Positions 1 to 5,881 of a DNA stretch of 5,971 nt are shown here, one piece after another. Under the pieces are notes generated by a model, which was given only the letters and a program-made list of their open reading frames with translations, made no database searches and was not told the origin of the DNA. The position numbers and the translations under genes are program-made. Each line of letters opens with the position of its first letter. The first letter of the stretch is position 1. This stretch comes from an uncultured Persicitalea sp. (lineage in GTDB: Bacteria > Bacteroidota > Bacteroidia > Cytophagales > Spirosomataceae): assembly GCA_950075905.1 (NCBI GenBank), contig CATMVR010000347.1, forward strand, positions 1 to 5,971. Reading direction: 5' to 3'.

Positions 1-1242
1 GAACTGCTCAATCAGACCCGTTTTTGCCGTTTCGGGATCCTTGGCACTCCGGATCAGGTTGATCACCGCGTCCAGATTATCGAGCGCTATCAGCAAACCC
101 TGCAGAATGTGCGCCCGTTTTTCGGCTTCGCGCAGTTCATATTCGGTGCGGCGGGTTACCACCACTACCCGATGTTCGACGTAATGCCGGATCAGGTCCT
201 TCAGGTTTAGCACCATTGGGCGCCCTTTCACCAGCGCCACGTTATTTACTCCAAAGGAAGTCTGAAGTGGGGTGTACTTATACAGGTGGTTCAGGACGAT
301 ATTAGGAATAGCATCTTTTTTCAGATCAAAAACGATACGCATACCGTCGCGGTCCGATTCGTCGCGGATGTCCGAGATACCTTCCAGCTTTTTATCGTTG
401 ATCAGGCCGGCGATGCGCTCTATCATGGCCGCCTTGTTGGTCATGTAGGGAATCTCCGTCACGATAATTTGCTCGCGACCGGTTTTGGAAACCTCCATGT
501 GGGTATTCGCGCGAACAATGACCCGGCCTCGTCCCGTTTCAAAAGCCGACCGCACCCCCTGATACCCGTAGATGGTACCTCCGGTGGGGAAGTCAGGCGC
601 CTTAACGAACTCCATGAGCTCGGCGATGGTAATTTCGTTGTTGTCGATGTAGGCAATCACCCCATCGATCACCTCGCGCAGGTTGTGCGGGGCCATGTTG
701 GTGGCCATACCCACCGCAATACCCGATGACCCGTTGACGAGCAGATTGGGAAACTTGGCCGGCAGCACCGAAGGCTCCTGCAAAGAGTCATCGAAGTTGG
801 ACTGAAAATCTACCGTTTCTTTGTTGATGTCGTTCAGCAGCTCGTCGGCAATGCGCTTCAGACGCGCTTCGGTATAACGCATGGCTGCCGGGGAGTCGCC
901 ATCAACGGAACCAAAGTTGCCTTGCCCATCCACGAGCATGTAGCGAAGCGACCAGGGCTGGGCCATCCGCACCATGGTGTCGTATACGGAGGCGTCACCG
1001 TGCGGGTGGTACTTACCAAGCACCTCACCCACGATACGGGCTGATTTCTTGTAGGATTTGTTGTAATTGACACCGAGTTCCGACATGCCAAAGAGTACGC
1101 GCCGGTGTACGGGTTTCAGCCCGTCGCGTACATCGGGTAGGGCGCGGGAAATAATAACCGACATTGAATAATCAATGTAGGCTCCCCGCATCTCATCCTC
1201 AATATTAATGGGGATGATGTTTCCACTTGTTGTTTCTGCCAT
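1..1242 (-). CDS. gyrA: DNA gyrase subunit A, N-terminal half (partial)
   Basis: GyrA is the DNA-cleaving and religating subunit of the A2B2 gyrase, which introduces negative supercoils using ATP hydrolysed by GyrB. The reading frame is open from the ATG at 1242 down to base 1, giving 414 residues; the family is usually about 820-870 residues, so the rest lies beyond the left edge. Visible landmarks are the N-terminal MRGAYIDYSMSVIISRALPD (residues 18-37), the DGLKPVHRR helix (40-48), the quinolone-resistance region HPHGDASVYDTMVRMAQ (79-95), and AAMRYTE (119-125) with the catalytic tyrosine Y123 that forms the phosphotyrosine link to DNA. Numbering runs one ahead of E. coli. The position matching E. 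coli Ser83 is Ala84, followed by Ser85, while the acidic Asp88 is kept. The start leaves the usual short N-terminal tail; no clear ribosome binding site precedes it. ParC is the main alternative, but the N-terminus and GQGNFGS(V)DGD segment favour GyrA. Confidence 0.97.
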   Translation of the reverse strand, partial: MAETTSGNIIPINIEDEMRGAYIDYSMSVIISRALPDVRDGLKPVHRRVLFGMSELGVNYNKSYKKSARIVGEVLGKYHPHGDASVYDTMVRMAQPWSLRYMLVDGQGNFGSVDGDSPAAMRYTEARLKRIADELLNDINKETVDFQSNFDDSLQEPSVLPAKFPNLLVNGSSGIAVGMATNMAPHNLREVIDGVIAYIDNNEITIAELMEFVKAPDFPTGGTIYGYQGVRSAFETGRGRVIVRANTHMEVSKTGREQIIVTEIPYMTNKAAMIERIAGLINDKKLEGISDIRDESDRDGMRIVFDLKKDAIPNIVLNHLYKYTPLQTSFGVNNVALVKGRPMVLNLKDLIRHYVEHRVVVVTRRTEYELREAEKRAHILQGLLIALDNLDAVINLIRSAKDPETAKTGLIEQF

Positions 1243-1603
1243 AAATAAATTGTAACGAATCGAAGAATTTAAGTATTTGGATAATTAATTTACAATATAG
1301 TGTAATTTGAGTACCAAATGGCTTGTTATAAACAGTCAAATTTCGTCATTTTTGGCGGTTTTAACAAAACATTCGTTTTTACGTCCACAAACTATTTACC
1401 AAACCTGACGCGAGTTTATGTCGCTGCCGGAAATATACCCTGTGCTGCGGTTATATTTTTACTCTATCCAACCTCTTCCTCACTAGTAGCCTGGATTATT
1501 TTCACTTCGAAACGGGTAATCCTGCGAGGTTTTATTTGTCATCGTTATATTTAGGGCCCAATCGGCTTATTGTCCCGAACCTTACTCCAAAACCTACTAT
1601 CCA
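1243..1603. other. divergent intergenic region between gyrA and the permease gene
   Basis: This AT-rich stretch separates the divergent gyrA (minus) and permease (plus) genes and should hold both promoters. I see no exact TAnnTTTG box in either direction. For gyrA, a weak candidate on the minus strand is TTTG (complement of 1316-1319) followed by TATATTGT about 15 bases later. For the plus strand, TATATTTT (1452-1459), TATATTTA (1546-1553) and TTTATTTG (1531-1538) each miss the box by one base and lack a convincing TTTG at -33. A 78-codon open frame at 1318-1554 has no recognisable protein character and is not called. A possible small hairpin at 1431-1458 is listed separately. Confidence 0.6.
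1431..1460 (+). other. possible stem-loop followed by a short T run
   Basis: Bases 1431-1439 (AAATATACC) can pair with 1449-1458 (GGTTATATTT) through nine pairs with one bulged T at 1451. The loop is nine bases (1440-1448), and T residues continue to 1460. In the plus direction this resembles a weak intrinsic terminator or a leader structure ahead of the permease gene. The stem is mostly A-T and such structures arise by chance in AT-rich gaps, so the call is tentative. Confidence 0.25.
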
Positions 1604-2878
1604 ATGCCCCTACTCCTTATGATTGCCTGGATCAAACTCGACACCTTTATTTCTTTTCTTATTGTTTCCATTGGCCTGGGTCTGGCCGGAGGCATGAGCG
1701 TCGCAGAAATCGGGCTGGCGGTTCAGAAAGGTATTGGTGGTACCCTGGGCGACCTGGTCCTGATTGTGGGCTTTGGTGCGATGCTAGGAAAGCTGGTGGC
1801 CGACAGTGGCGCCGCCCAACGGATAACCGACGCGCTAATTGGATTATTTGGTAAAAAAAACATACAGTGGGGATTGGCACTGGCCGGTTTTGTAATCGGA
1901 ATTCCACTCTTTTATAACGCTGGATTCGTCATTGTAGTACCGCTTATCTTTATGATCGCATCTTCGGCGGGGTTGCCTTTGCTCTACGTAGGTATCCCGA
2001 TGCTATCTGCCCTCTCCGTGGCGCACGGGTACCTACCCCCCCACCCGTCGCCTTCGGCCATTGCCACACAGCTCAACGCCGACCTGGGAAAAACGCTATT
2101 TTACGGCCTCATCGTAGCGATACCGGCCATTGCCGTAGCGGGACCCATTTTCGGCCGTACCCTCAAACGTTTTAACCCCAAACCCGACCCCCTGCTGTTC
2201 GACGTAAAACCCCGCCCTGCCCACGAGCTACCCGGCCTGGGCATCAGCGCAGTAGCCGCCCTCCTGCCCGTTTTTCTGCTCACGGCTATGTCTGGGGTCA
2301 ACAATCTTTTTCCGGGCTACAAACTGATCGAGCTACTGGCGGACCCGAATTTCAGCATGCTCGTATCGGTACTGTTTGCGGCCCTGGTGCTGGGCATTGG
2401 CCGGGGACTCAGCATGAAGCGGCTCAGCAAGTCTATGGAAGAAGCGTTTAAGGGCGTTGCCATGATCCTGCTTATCATTGCTGGGGCCGGTGTTTTTAAG
2501 CAGATCATGACCGAAAGCGGCGTAAGTCAGTATATTGCCGAAGGACTAAAAGGTATAGATATTTCGCCCATTGTACTGGGCTGGGGCATTGCAGCTATCA
2601 TCAGAGTATGCGTAGGCTCGGCTACCGTGGCCGGACTCACGACCGTGGGTATACTCGGACCATTACTAATGCAAACCACCGTAGAGCCTGAACTTATTGT
2701 CCTGGCCATCGGGGCAGGCAGTCTCATGTTTTCGCACCTGAACGACGGCGGCTTCTGGCTGTTCAAGGAGTACTTTAATCTCAGTATCAAGGATACCATC
2801 CTCACCTGGTCTATCATGGAAAGTATCGTATCCGTAGTAGGTTTGCTGGGCGTGCTGGTACTTAATTTATTCTTATAA
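1604..2878 (+). CDS. GntP-family permease (gluconate / D-serine type H+ symporter)
   Basis: This is a polytopic inner-membrane transporter of the GntP family, whose characterised members (GntT, GntP, IdnT, DsdX) import gluconate, related sugar acids or D-serine with protons. The 424 residues carry family blocks in order: GGTLGDLVLIVGFGAMLGK (45-63), FGKKNIQWG (82-90), LLYVGIPMLSALSVAHGYLP (126-145) running into PHPSPSAIA (146-154), VGSATVAG (337-344), and SHLNDGGFWLFKEYFNL (377-393). Hydrophobic segments alternate with short loops across the whole protein. Block by block it resembles E. coli GntT more than DsdX, notably in GFGAMLGK, FGKKxIQW and the FSHxNDxGFWLFKEYFNL signature. The first hydrophobic segment is about ten residues shorter than in GntT. 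The start is fixed because the frame has no ATG, GTG or TTG between the stop at 1517 and the ATG at 1604. It opens a run of four same-strand genes that points to uptake of a hydroxy acid or D-amino acid; family is certain, substrate is not. Confidence 0.93.
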   Translation: MPLLLMIAWIKLDTFISFLIVSIGLGLAGGMSVAEIGLAVQKGIGGTLGDLVLIVGFGAMLGKLVADSGAAQRITDALIGLFGKKNIQWGLALAGFVIGIPLFYNAGFVIVVPLIFMIASSAGLPLLYVGIPMLSALSVAHGYLPPHPSPSAIATQLNADLGKTLFYGLIVAIPAIAVAGPIFGRTLKRFNPKPDPLLFDVKPRPAHELPGLGISAVAALLPVFLLTAMSGVNNLFPGYKLIELLADPNFSMLVSVLFAALVLGIGRGLSMKRLSKSMEEAFKGVAMILLIIAGAGVFKQIMTESGVSQYIAEGLKGIDISPIVLGWGIAAIIRVCVGSATVAGLTTVGILGPLLMQTTVEPELIVLAIGAGSLMFSHLNDGGFWLFKEYFNLSIKDTILTWSIMESIVSVVGLLGVLVLNLFL

Positions 2879-2881
2879 AAA

Positions 2882-2938
2882 AGTTTGTAGTTCTGAGTTC
2901 GTAGTTGAAATTGATAAAACTAAGAACTTAGAACAAAC
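2882..2938 (+). repeat. AGTTnnn heptad repeat folded into an intergenic hairpin
   Basis: Just after the permease stop, AGTT occurs four times at an exact 7-base step (2882, 2889, 2896, 2903). Bases 2883-2904 then find an imperfect inverted partner at 2920-2938: TAG pairs with CTA, AGTTC with GAACT, GTTCT with AGAAC and GTTT with AAAC. The stem is interrupted by one mismatch, one G-U position and a small bulge, and the loop is the 15 bases 2905-2919. No T run follows the right arm, so it does not look like a classical intrinsic terminator. It could damp read-through from the permease into ridA, set an mRNA processing or stability boundary, or be a copy of a dispersed intergenic repeat family. 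Confidence 0.6.
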
Positions 2939-2977
2939 CTCATTCTATCTTTCTATCATTCACTCATTAAGAAAACC

Positions 2978-3451
2978 ATGTCAACTCCCGAAGAAAATTT
3001 TAAAAAGCTGAATTTGGAACTCCCGCCGGCTCCGCGCCCTCTGGGTGTGTACAAGCCCCTACTCGTAGTAGACGACCGTTGGGTTTACGTGTCCGGCCAC
3101 GGTACGGTACAACTGGACGGAACCCTTATCAAAGGCCGCATTGGCGCTGATCTGGACATGGAGGAAGGCAAACTGGCCGCCCGGCAGGTAGGCCTGGCCA
3201 TTCTGGCCACGCTCCGGGCCAACCTCGGTAGTCTTAACCGCGTAAAAAAAGTGATTAAGGTACTGGGGATGGTCAATTGCACCGCTGATTTTGAAAAGCA
3301 CCCTTATATCATCAACGGATGCAGCGAGCTATTTGCCGCCGTGTGGGGCATCGAAGAGGGCATTGGCGTGCGGTCGGCCGTTGGCATGGGCTCCCTGCCC
3401 GACAACATCCCCGTAGAAATTGAGGCTATGTTTGAGTTAAACCCAAGTTGA
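2978..3451 (+). CDS. RidA/YjgF/UK114-family reactive imine-enamine deaminase
   Basis: RidA-family proteins are small cytoplasmic trimers; characterised members hydrolyse 2-aminoacrylate and related imines, made by PLP-dependent dehydratases, to 2-keto acids and ammonia, which protects other PLP enzymes. At 157 residues this one is longer than archetypal RidA (about 128) and fits the longer subgroup often seen in amino-acid catabolic clusters. Support comes from the early strand RWVYVSGHGTVQLDG (34-48), the helix AARQVGLAILATLRANLGSL (67-86), the strand VKKVIKVLGMVNCTADF (89-105), the block GVRSAVGMGSLPDNIPVEIE (130-149) and the final VEIEAMFEL. Arg132 in VRSAVG aligns with the RidA arginine that binds the substrate carboxylate, and Glu149 with the conserved C-terminal glutamate, so the site looks competent. 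The ATG at 2978 gives a normal N-terminus; no Shine-Dalgarno is visible. The next gene starts six bases after its stop, so the two are probably cotranscribed and translationally coupled. The family is clear; the true imine is inferred. Confidence 0.92.
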   Translation: MSTPEENFKKLNLELPPAPRPLGVYKPLLVVDDRWVYVSGHGTVQLDGTLIKGRIGADLDMEEGKLAARQVGLAILATLRANLGSLNRVKKVIKVLGMVNCTADFEKHPYIINGCSELFAAVWGIEEGIGVRSAVGMGSLPDNIPVEIEAMFELNPS

Positions 3452-3457
3452 TTGCGC

Positions 3458-4564
3458 ATGTCAGAAAACTGGTACAAAGTAAATAATCCGGGGGAAGTAC
3501 TGTCCCCCTCGCTGCTGGTCTACAAGGACCGGATTGCGTTTAATATCGATCTAATGATCAAGATAGCCGGCGACGCCGACCGACTGGTACCCCACGTCAA
3601 AACGCATAAGATGGCGGAAGTAATCCGGATGCAGCTCGATGCGGGCATTAGCAAATTTAAATGCGCCACGCTGGCCGAAGCCGAACTCCTGGCCGAAGCG
3701 GGTGCCAAATGGGTGCTGATTGCCTACCAACTCGTCGGGCCCAATATACCCCGCCTGCAAAAACTCAAAGCCAGGTACCCGCAAGTACATTTTGCCTCTC
3801 TGGTCGATTCGCTGGCTACGGCGCAGGGTCTGTCTGCACAAAGCGGCAATTCTCCGGTCCGGGTATTCCTGGACATCAATAACGGTATGAACCGCTCGGG
3901 ACATCCTGTGGATGGAACGCTCGCCGATTTGTACCAGAAAATGGCTGCCTTACCTAACTTACACCTGGAAGGCCTGCATGTGTACGACGGGCATATTCGG
4001 GAGTCACACTTTGAAGAACGAAAGGCGCACAGTAACCAGGATTTTGCCCCGGTACATTCTCTGATCGATCAGATAAAGGAGATGGGGCTACCCGCGCCGA
4101 TGGTTATTGCCGGAGGGTCGCCAACATTTACCGTCCATGCCAAACGGCCGGGGGTATACTGCAGCCCAGGTACCTGCCTGCTCTGGGATTGGGGCTACGG
4201 TGATCGCTTTCTGGATCAGCCTTTTCAATATGCTGCTTTACTGGCCACGCGGATTATCTCCAAACCGTCGCCGGGCATAGTGACCATAGACCTGGGCCAT
4301 AAGGCCGTAGCCGCCGAAAACCCCATCGACCGGCGCTTTCGTATTCTGAATCTGGAAGACTACGAAGTACTCAGTCAAAGCGAAGAACATGGGGTGCTGC
4401 GGGTGGCAAACTGGGAAAGTCTGCGCGTGGGCGATTTGTTCTATGCTGTCCCCTACCATATCTGCCCTACGGTGGCATTGCACGAAACCGTAACGGTAGT
4501 CGAAAAGCGAACAGCGTTAAATAACTGGGAAGTAAGAGCCAGAAAAAGGGTGATATCTATTTGA
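3458..4564 (+). CDS. fold-type III PLP enzyme, D-threonine aldolase / D-serine dehydratase family
   Basis: The enzyme belongs to the alanine-racemase-fold group that includes metal-dependent D-threonine aldolase, eukaryotic-type D-serine dehydratase (DSD1) and D-threo-3-hydroxyaspartate dehydratase, all acting on D-beta-hydroxy amino acids. In the 368-residue protein the N-terminal barrel opens with LSPSLLVY (15-22) and carries PHVKTHK (45-51), where Lys48 should form the PLP Schiff base. Further blocks are FKCATLAEAELLAEAGA (67-83), FLDINNGMNRSG (137-148), LHVYDGHIR (173-181), the phosphate-binding GGSPTF (219-224) and the C-terminal PYHICPT (332-338). His334 and Cys336 form the likely metal pair; characterised D-threonine aldolases use His-x-Asp while the dehydratases use His-x-Cys, which leans toward a dehydratase. 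The ATG at 3458 is preferred to an in-frame TTG at 3452, which would add only two residues directly after the ridA stop. The neighbouring RidA supports an enamine-producing reaction, but an aldolase remains possible. Confidence 0.9.
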   Translation: MSENWYKVNNPGEVLSPSLLVYKDRIAFNIDLMIKIAGDADRLVPHVKTHKMAEVIRMQLDAGISKFKCATLAEAELLAEAGAKWVLIAYQLVGPNIPRLQKLKARYPQVHFASLVDSLATAQGLSAQSGNSPVRVFLDINNGMNRSGHPVDGTLADLYQKMAALPNLHLEGLHVYDGHIRESHFEERKAHSNQDFAPVHSLIDQIKEMGLPAPMVIAGGSPTFTVHAKRPGVYCSPGTCLLWDWGYGDRFLDQPFQYAALLATRIISKPSPGIVTIDLGHKAVAAENPIDRRFRILNLEDYEVLSQSEEHGVLRVANWESLRVGDLFYAVPYHICPTVALHETVTVVEKRTALNNWEVRARKRVISI

Positions 4565-4593
4565 TAATTAATATTTTATAAATTAAAGCCAAC

Positions 4594-5667
4594 ATGTTTC
4601 TGTTTGATGCGCATCTCGATCTGGCCATGAACGCCCTGGAATGGAACCGCGACCTAACCCAGCCCCTCCCCCACATCCGCGAACGCGAAATGCACCTAAC
4701 CGACAAGCCAGACCGGGGCAGAGGGGTGGTATCCTTTCCCGAAATGCGCCGCGGCAACATCGGGCTCTGCGTCGCTACCCAGATAGCCCGCTACGTGGAG
4801 CCGGGCAGTGCCCTACCCGGCTGGCACTCGCCGGCTCAGGCCTTGGCGCAAACCCAGGGACAGCTGGCCTGGTATCAGGCCATGGAGCAGGCCGGTGAAA
4901 TGAAGCAGATTCGTACCTACCGCGAACTTAGAGATCATCTTTCTCTCTGGCAAAACGCAACCACGAAAGACCAACTACCCATTGGGTATATCCTGAGCCT
5001 CGAAGGGGCCGACTCGCTGTTGACTCTCGACCACCTGCACCAGTCGCACACGCAGGGACTGCGCGCCGTGGGGCCCGCCCACTACGGCCCCGGCCGCTAT
5101 GCCTACGGTACCGATGCCGACGCCCCTCTTTCCAGGCAAGGAAAAGACCTGCTGCGCGAAATGGAAAAGCTGGGTATGATACTGGATGCCACTCACCTGT
5201 GTGACACCGCTTTCTGGGAAGCCGTGCCCAACTATCAGGGACCGGTCTGGGCCAGTCATAATCTGGTGAGGGCCATCACGCCACACAACCGGCAATATTC
5301 TGATGAGCAAATAAAACTCCTGATCGAGCGGGGAGCGGTGATCGGGATGGCCTTCGACGCCTGGATGATGATTCCCGGCTGGGAACGCGGAAAAACTACG
5401 CCCGAAGCCACAAACCTCCGCATTGAGCATGTGGTGGCGCACCTTGACCACATCTGCCAGCTGGCTGGCAATGCGCGGCACGTGGGTATAGGCTCAGACC
5501 TAGACGGTGCCTTTGGCCGCGAACAGGCGCCGCTGGACCTCCATTCCATCGCCGATTTGCAAACCCTGCCAGACCTCCTGTCCGCCAAAGGCTACTCCGA
5601 AACCGATATAGAACATATCATGTGGAGAAATTGGGTGAATTTCCTGGAAACATCCTGGGAGGAGTAA
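4594..5667 (+). CDS. membrane-dipeptidase-type zinc dipeptidase (peptidase family M19)
   Basis: M19 enzymes (renal dipeptidase and its bacterial relatives) are amidohydrolase-fold, binuclear-zinc peptidases that cleave dipeptides and often accept a D-residue at the C-terminal position. All expected metal ligands are present in this 357-residue protein: His7 and Asp9 in DAHLDL, the bridging Glu137 in LSLEGAD, His201 in ILDATHL and His222 in WASHNLVRAI. Asp302 in GIGSDLDGAFG is the expected catalytic aspartate. The length is near the usual 320-400. There is no signal peptide or membrane anchor; the protein begins almost directly with the first zinc motif, so it should be cytoplasmic. The ATG at 4594 lies 29 bases after the preceding stop in an AT-rich spacer without a clear Shine-Dalgarno, consistent with the same transcript. 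In this setting it probably supplies a D- or beta-hydroxy amino acid to the upstream PLP enzyme from imported or recycled dipeptides; that role is inferred, the peptidase family is well supported. Confidence 0.93.
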   Translation: MFLFDAHLDLAMNALEWNRDLTQPLPHIREREMHLTDKPDRGRGVVSFPEMRRGNIGLCVATQIARYVEPGSALPGWHSPAQALAQTQGQLAWYQAMEQAGEMKQIRTYRELRDHLSLWQNATTKDQLPIGYILSLEGADSLLTLDHLHQSHTQGLRAVGPAHYGPGRYAYGTDADAPLSRQGKDLLREMEKLGMILDATHLCDTAFWEAVPNYQGPVWASHNLVRAITPHNRQYSDEQIKLLIERGAVIGMAFDAWMMIPGWERGKTTPEATNLRIEHVVAHLDHICQLAGNARHVGIGSDLDGAFGREQAPLDLHSIADLQTLPDLLSAKGYSETDIEHIMWRNWVNFLETSWEE

Positions 5668-5761
5668 CTATATATTACCTTATGGCAAGTTGAAGGCATT
5701 TCGTTCATTTTCAAAACGTTTACTACTGGTTTTCTATCGAAAAGATTGTGGTTCGTACTAA

Positions 5762-5788
5762 ATATATGAAATTAATAGTATATATGAA
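5762..5788 (+). repeat. pair of ATATATGAA direct repeats upstream of a promoter
   Basis: The nonamer ATATATGAA occurs at 5762-5770 and again at 5780-5788, an 18-base step, ending 13 bases before the -7 box at 5802. Its place over the expected -33 region would suit a regulator binding site with two half-sites. The region is very AT-rich, so chance repetition is a real alternative. Confidence 0.3.
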
Positions 5789-5801
5789 GTATAATAATCA
5801 C

Positions 5802-5809
5802 TATCTTTG
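5802..5809 (+). promoter_or_regulatory. Bacteroidota-type -7 promoter box
   Basis: TATCTTTG is an exact match to the TAnnTTTG -7 element of the Bacteroidota primary sigma factor. It would place the transcript start near 5816 and give a leader of about 65 bases before the ATG at 5882. No TTTG or TTG lies at the usual distance upstream (about 5778-5785), so the -33 element is weak or replaced by an activator. The box has the right orientation and spacing for the gene at the right edge. Confidence 0.6.
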
Positions 5810-5821
5810 GTAGGATTTATA

Positions 5822-5843
5822 ACTCATTTCTGTCGGAATGAGT
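5822..5843 (+). promoter_or_regulatory. leader hairpin or operator dyad
   Basis: ACTCATTTC (5822-5830) pairs with GGAATGAGT (5835-5843) in a nine-pair stem with one G-U pair and the four-base loop TGTC (5831-5834). Seen as DNA it is a perfect 7-base dyad, ACTCATT and AATGAGT, with an 8-base spacer. It begins about six bases after the predicted transcript start and ends 38 bases before the ATG at 5882. It may stabilise the 5' end of the mRNA or act as an operator just downstream of the promoter. No T run follows, so it is not a terminator. Confidence 0.45.
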
Positions 5844-5881
5844 AACCATACAACTTTACACACTAAAAAATTGCCACATTT

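Noticed and set aside
286..729. Plus-strand open frame of 147 codons
   Set aside because: It lies wholly antisense to the clearly conserved gyrA reading frame and has no protein family character; it is a by-product of gyrA codon use.
1318..1554. 78-codon plus-strand open frame in the gap upstream of the permease
   Set aside because: The product shows no recognisable motif, the composition is that of AT-rich intergenic DNA, and no ribosome binding site or clear promoter supports it.
1570..1854. Plus-strand frame overlapping the start of the permease, possibly a frameshifted N-terminal extension
   Set aside because: Its translation upstream of 1604 is not hydrophobic and does not resemble the missing first helix, and further in it is an out-of-frame shadow of the permease.
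3452..3457. TTG start for the PLP enzyme at 3452
   Set aside because: It would add only two residues, and the ATG at 3458 is a stronger initiator at normal coupling distance from the ridA stop.
3551..3904. 117-codon minus-strand frame within the PLP enzyme gene
   Set aside because: It is fully antisense to a gene with intact catalytic motifs and has no family character of its own.
4975..5481. 168-codon minus-strand frame within the dipeptidase gene
   Set aside because: It is long but fully antisense to the M19 gene with all metal ligands intact; the histidine- and glycine-rich translation is typical of a GC-rich shadow frame.
5730..5743. Small hairpin after the dipeptidase gene as a terminator
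   Set aside because: The five-pair TTTTC/GAAAA stem is A-T rich and no T run follows, so it is too weak to call; I see no convincing terminator between 5668 and 5800.
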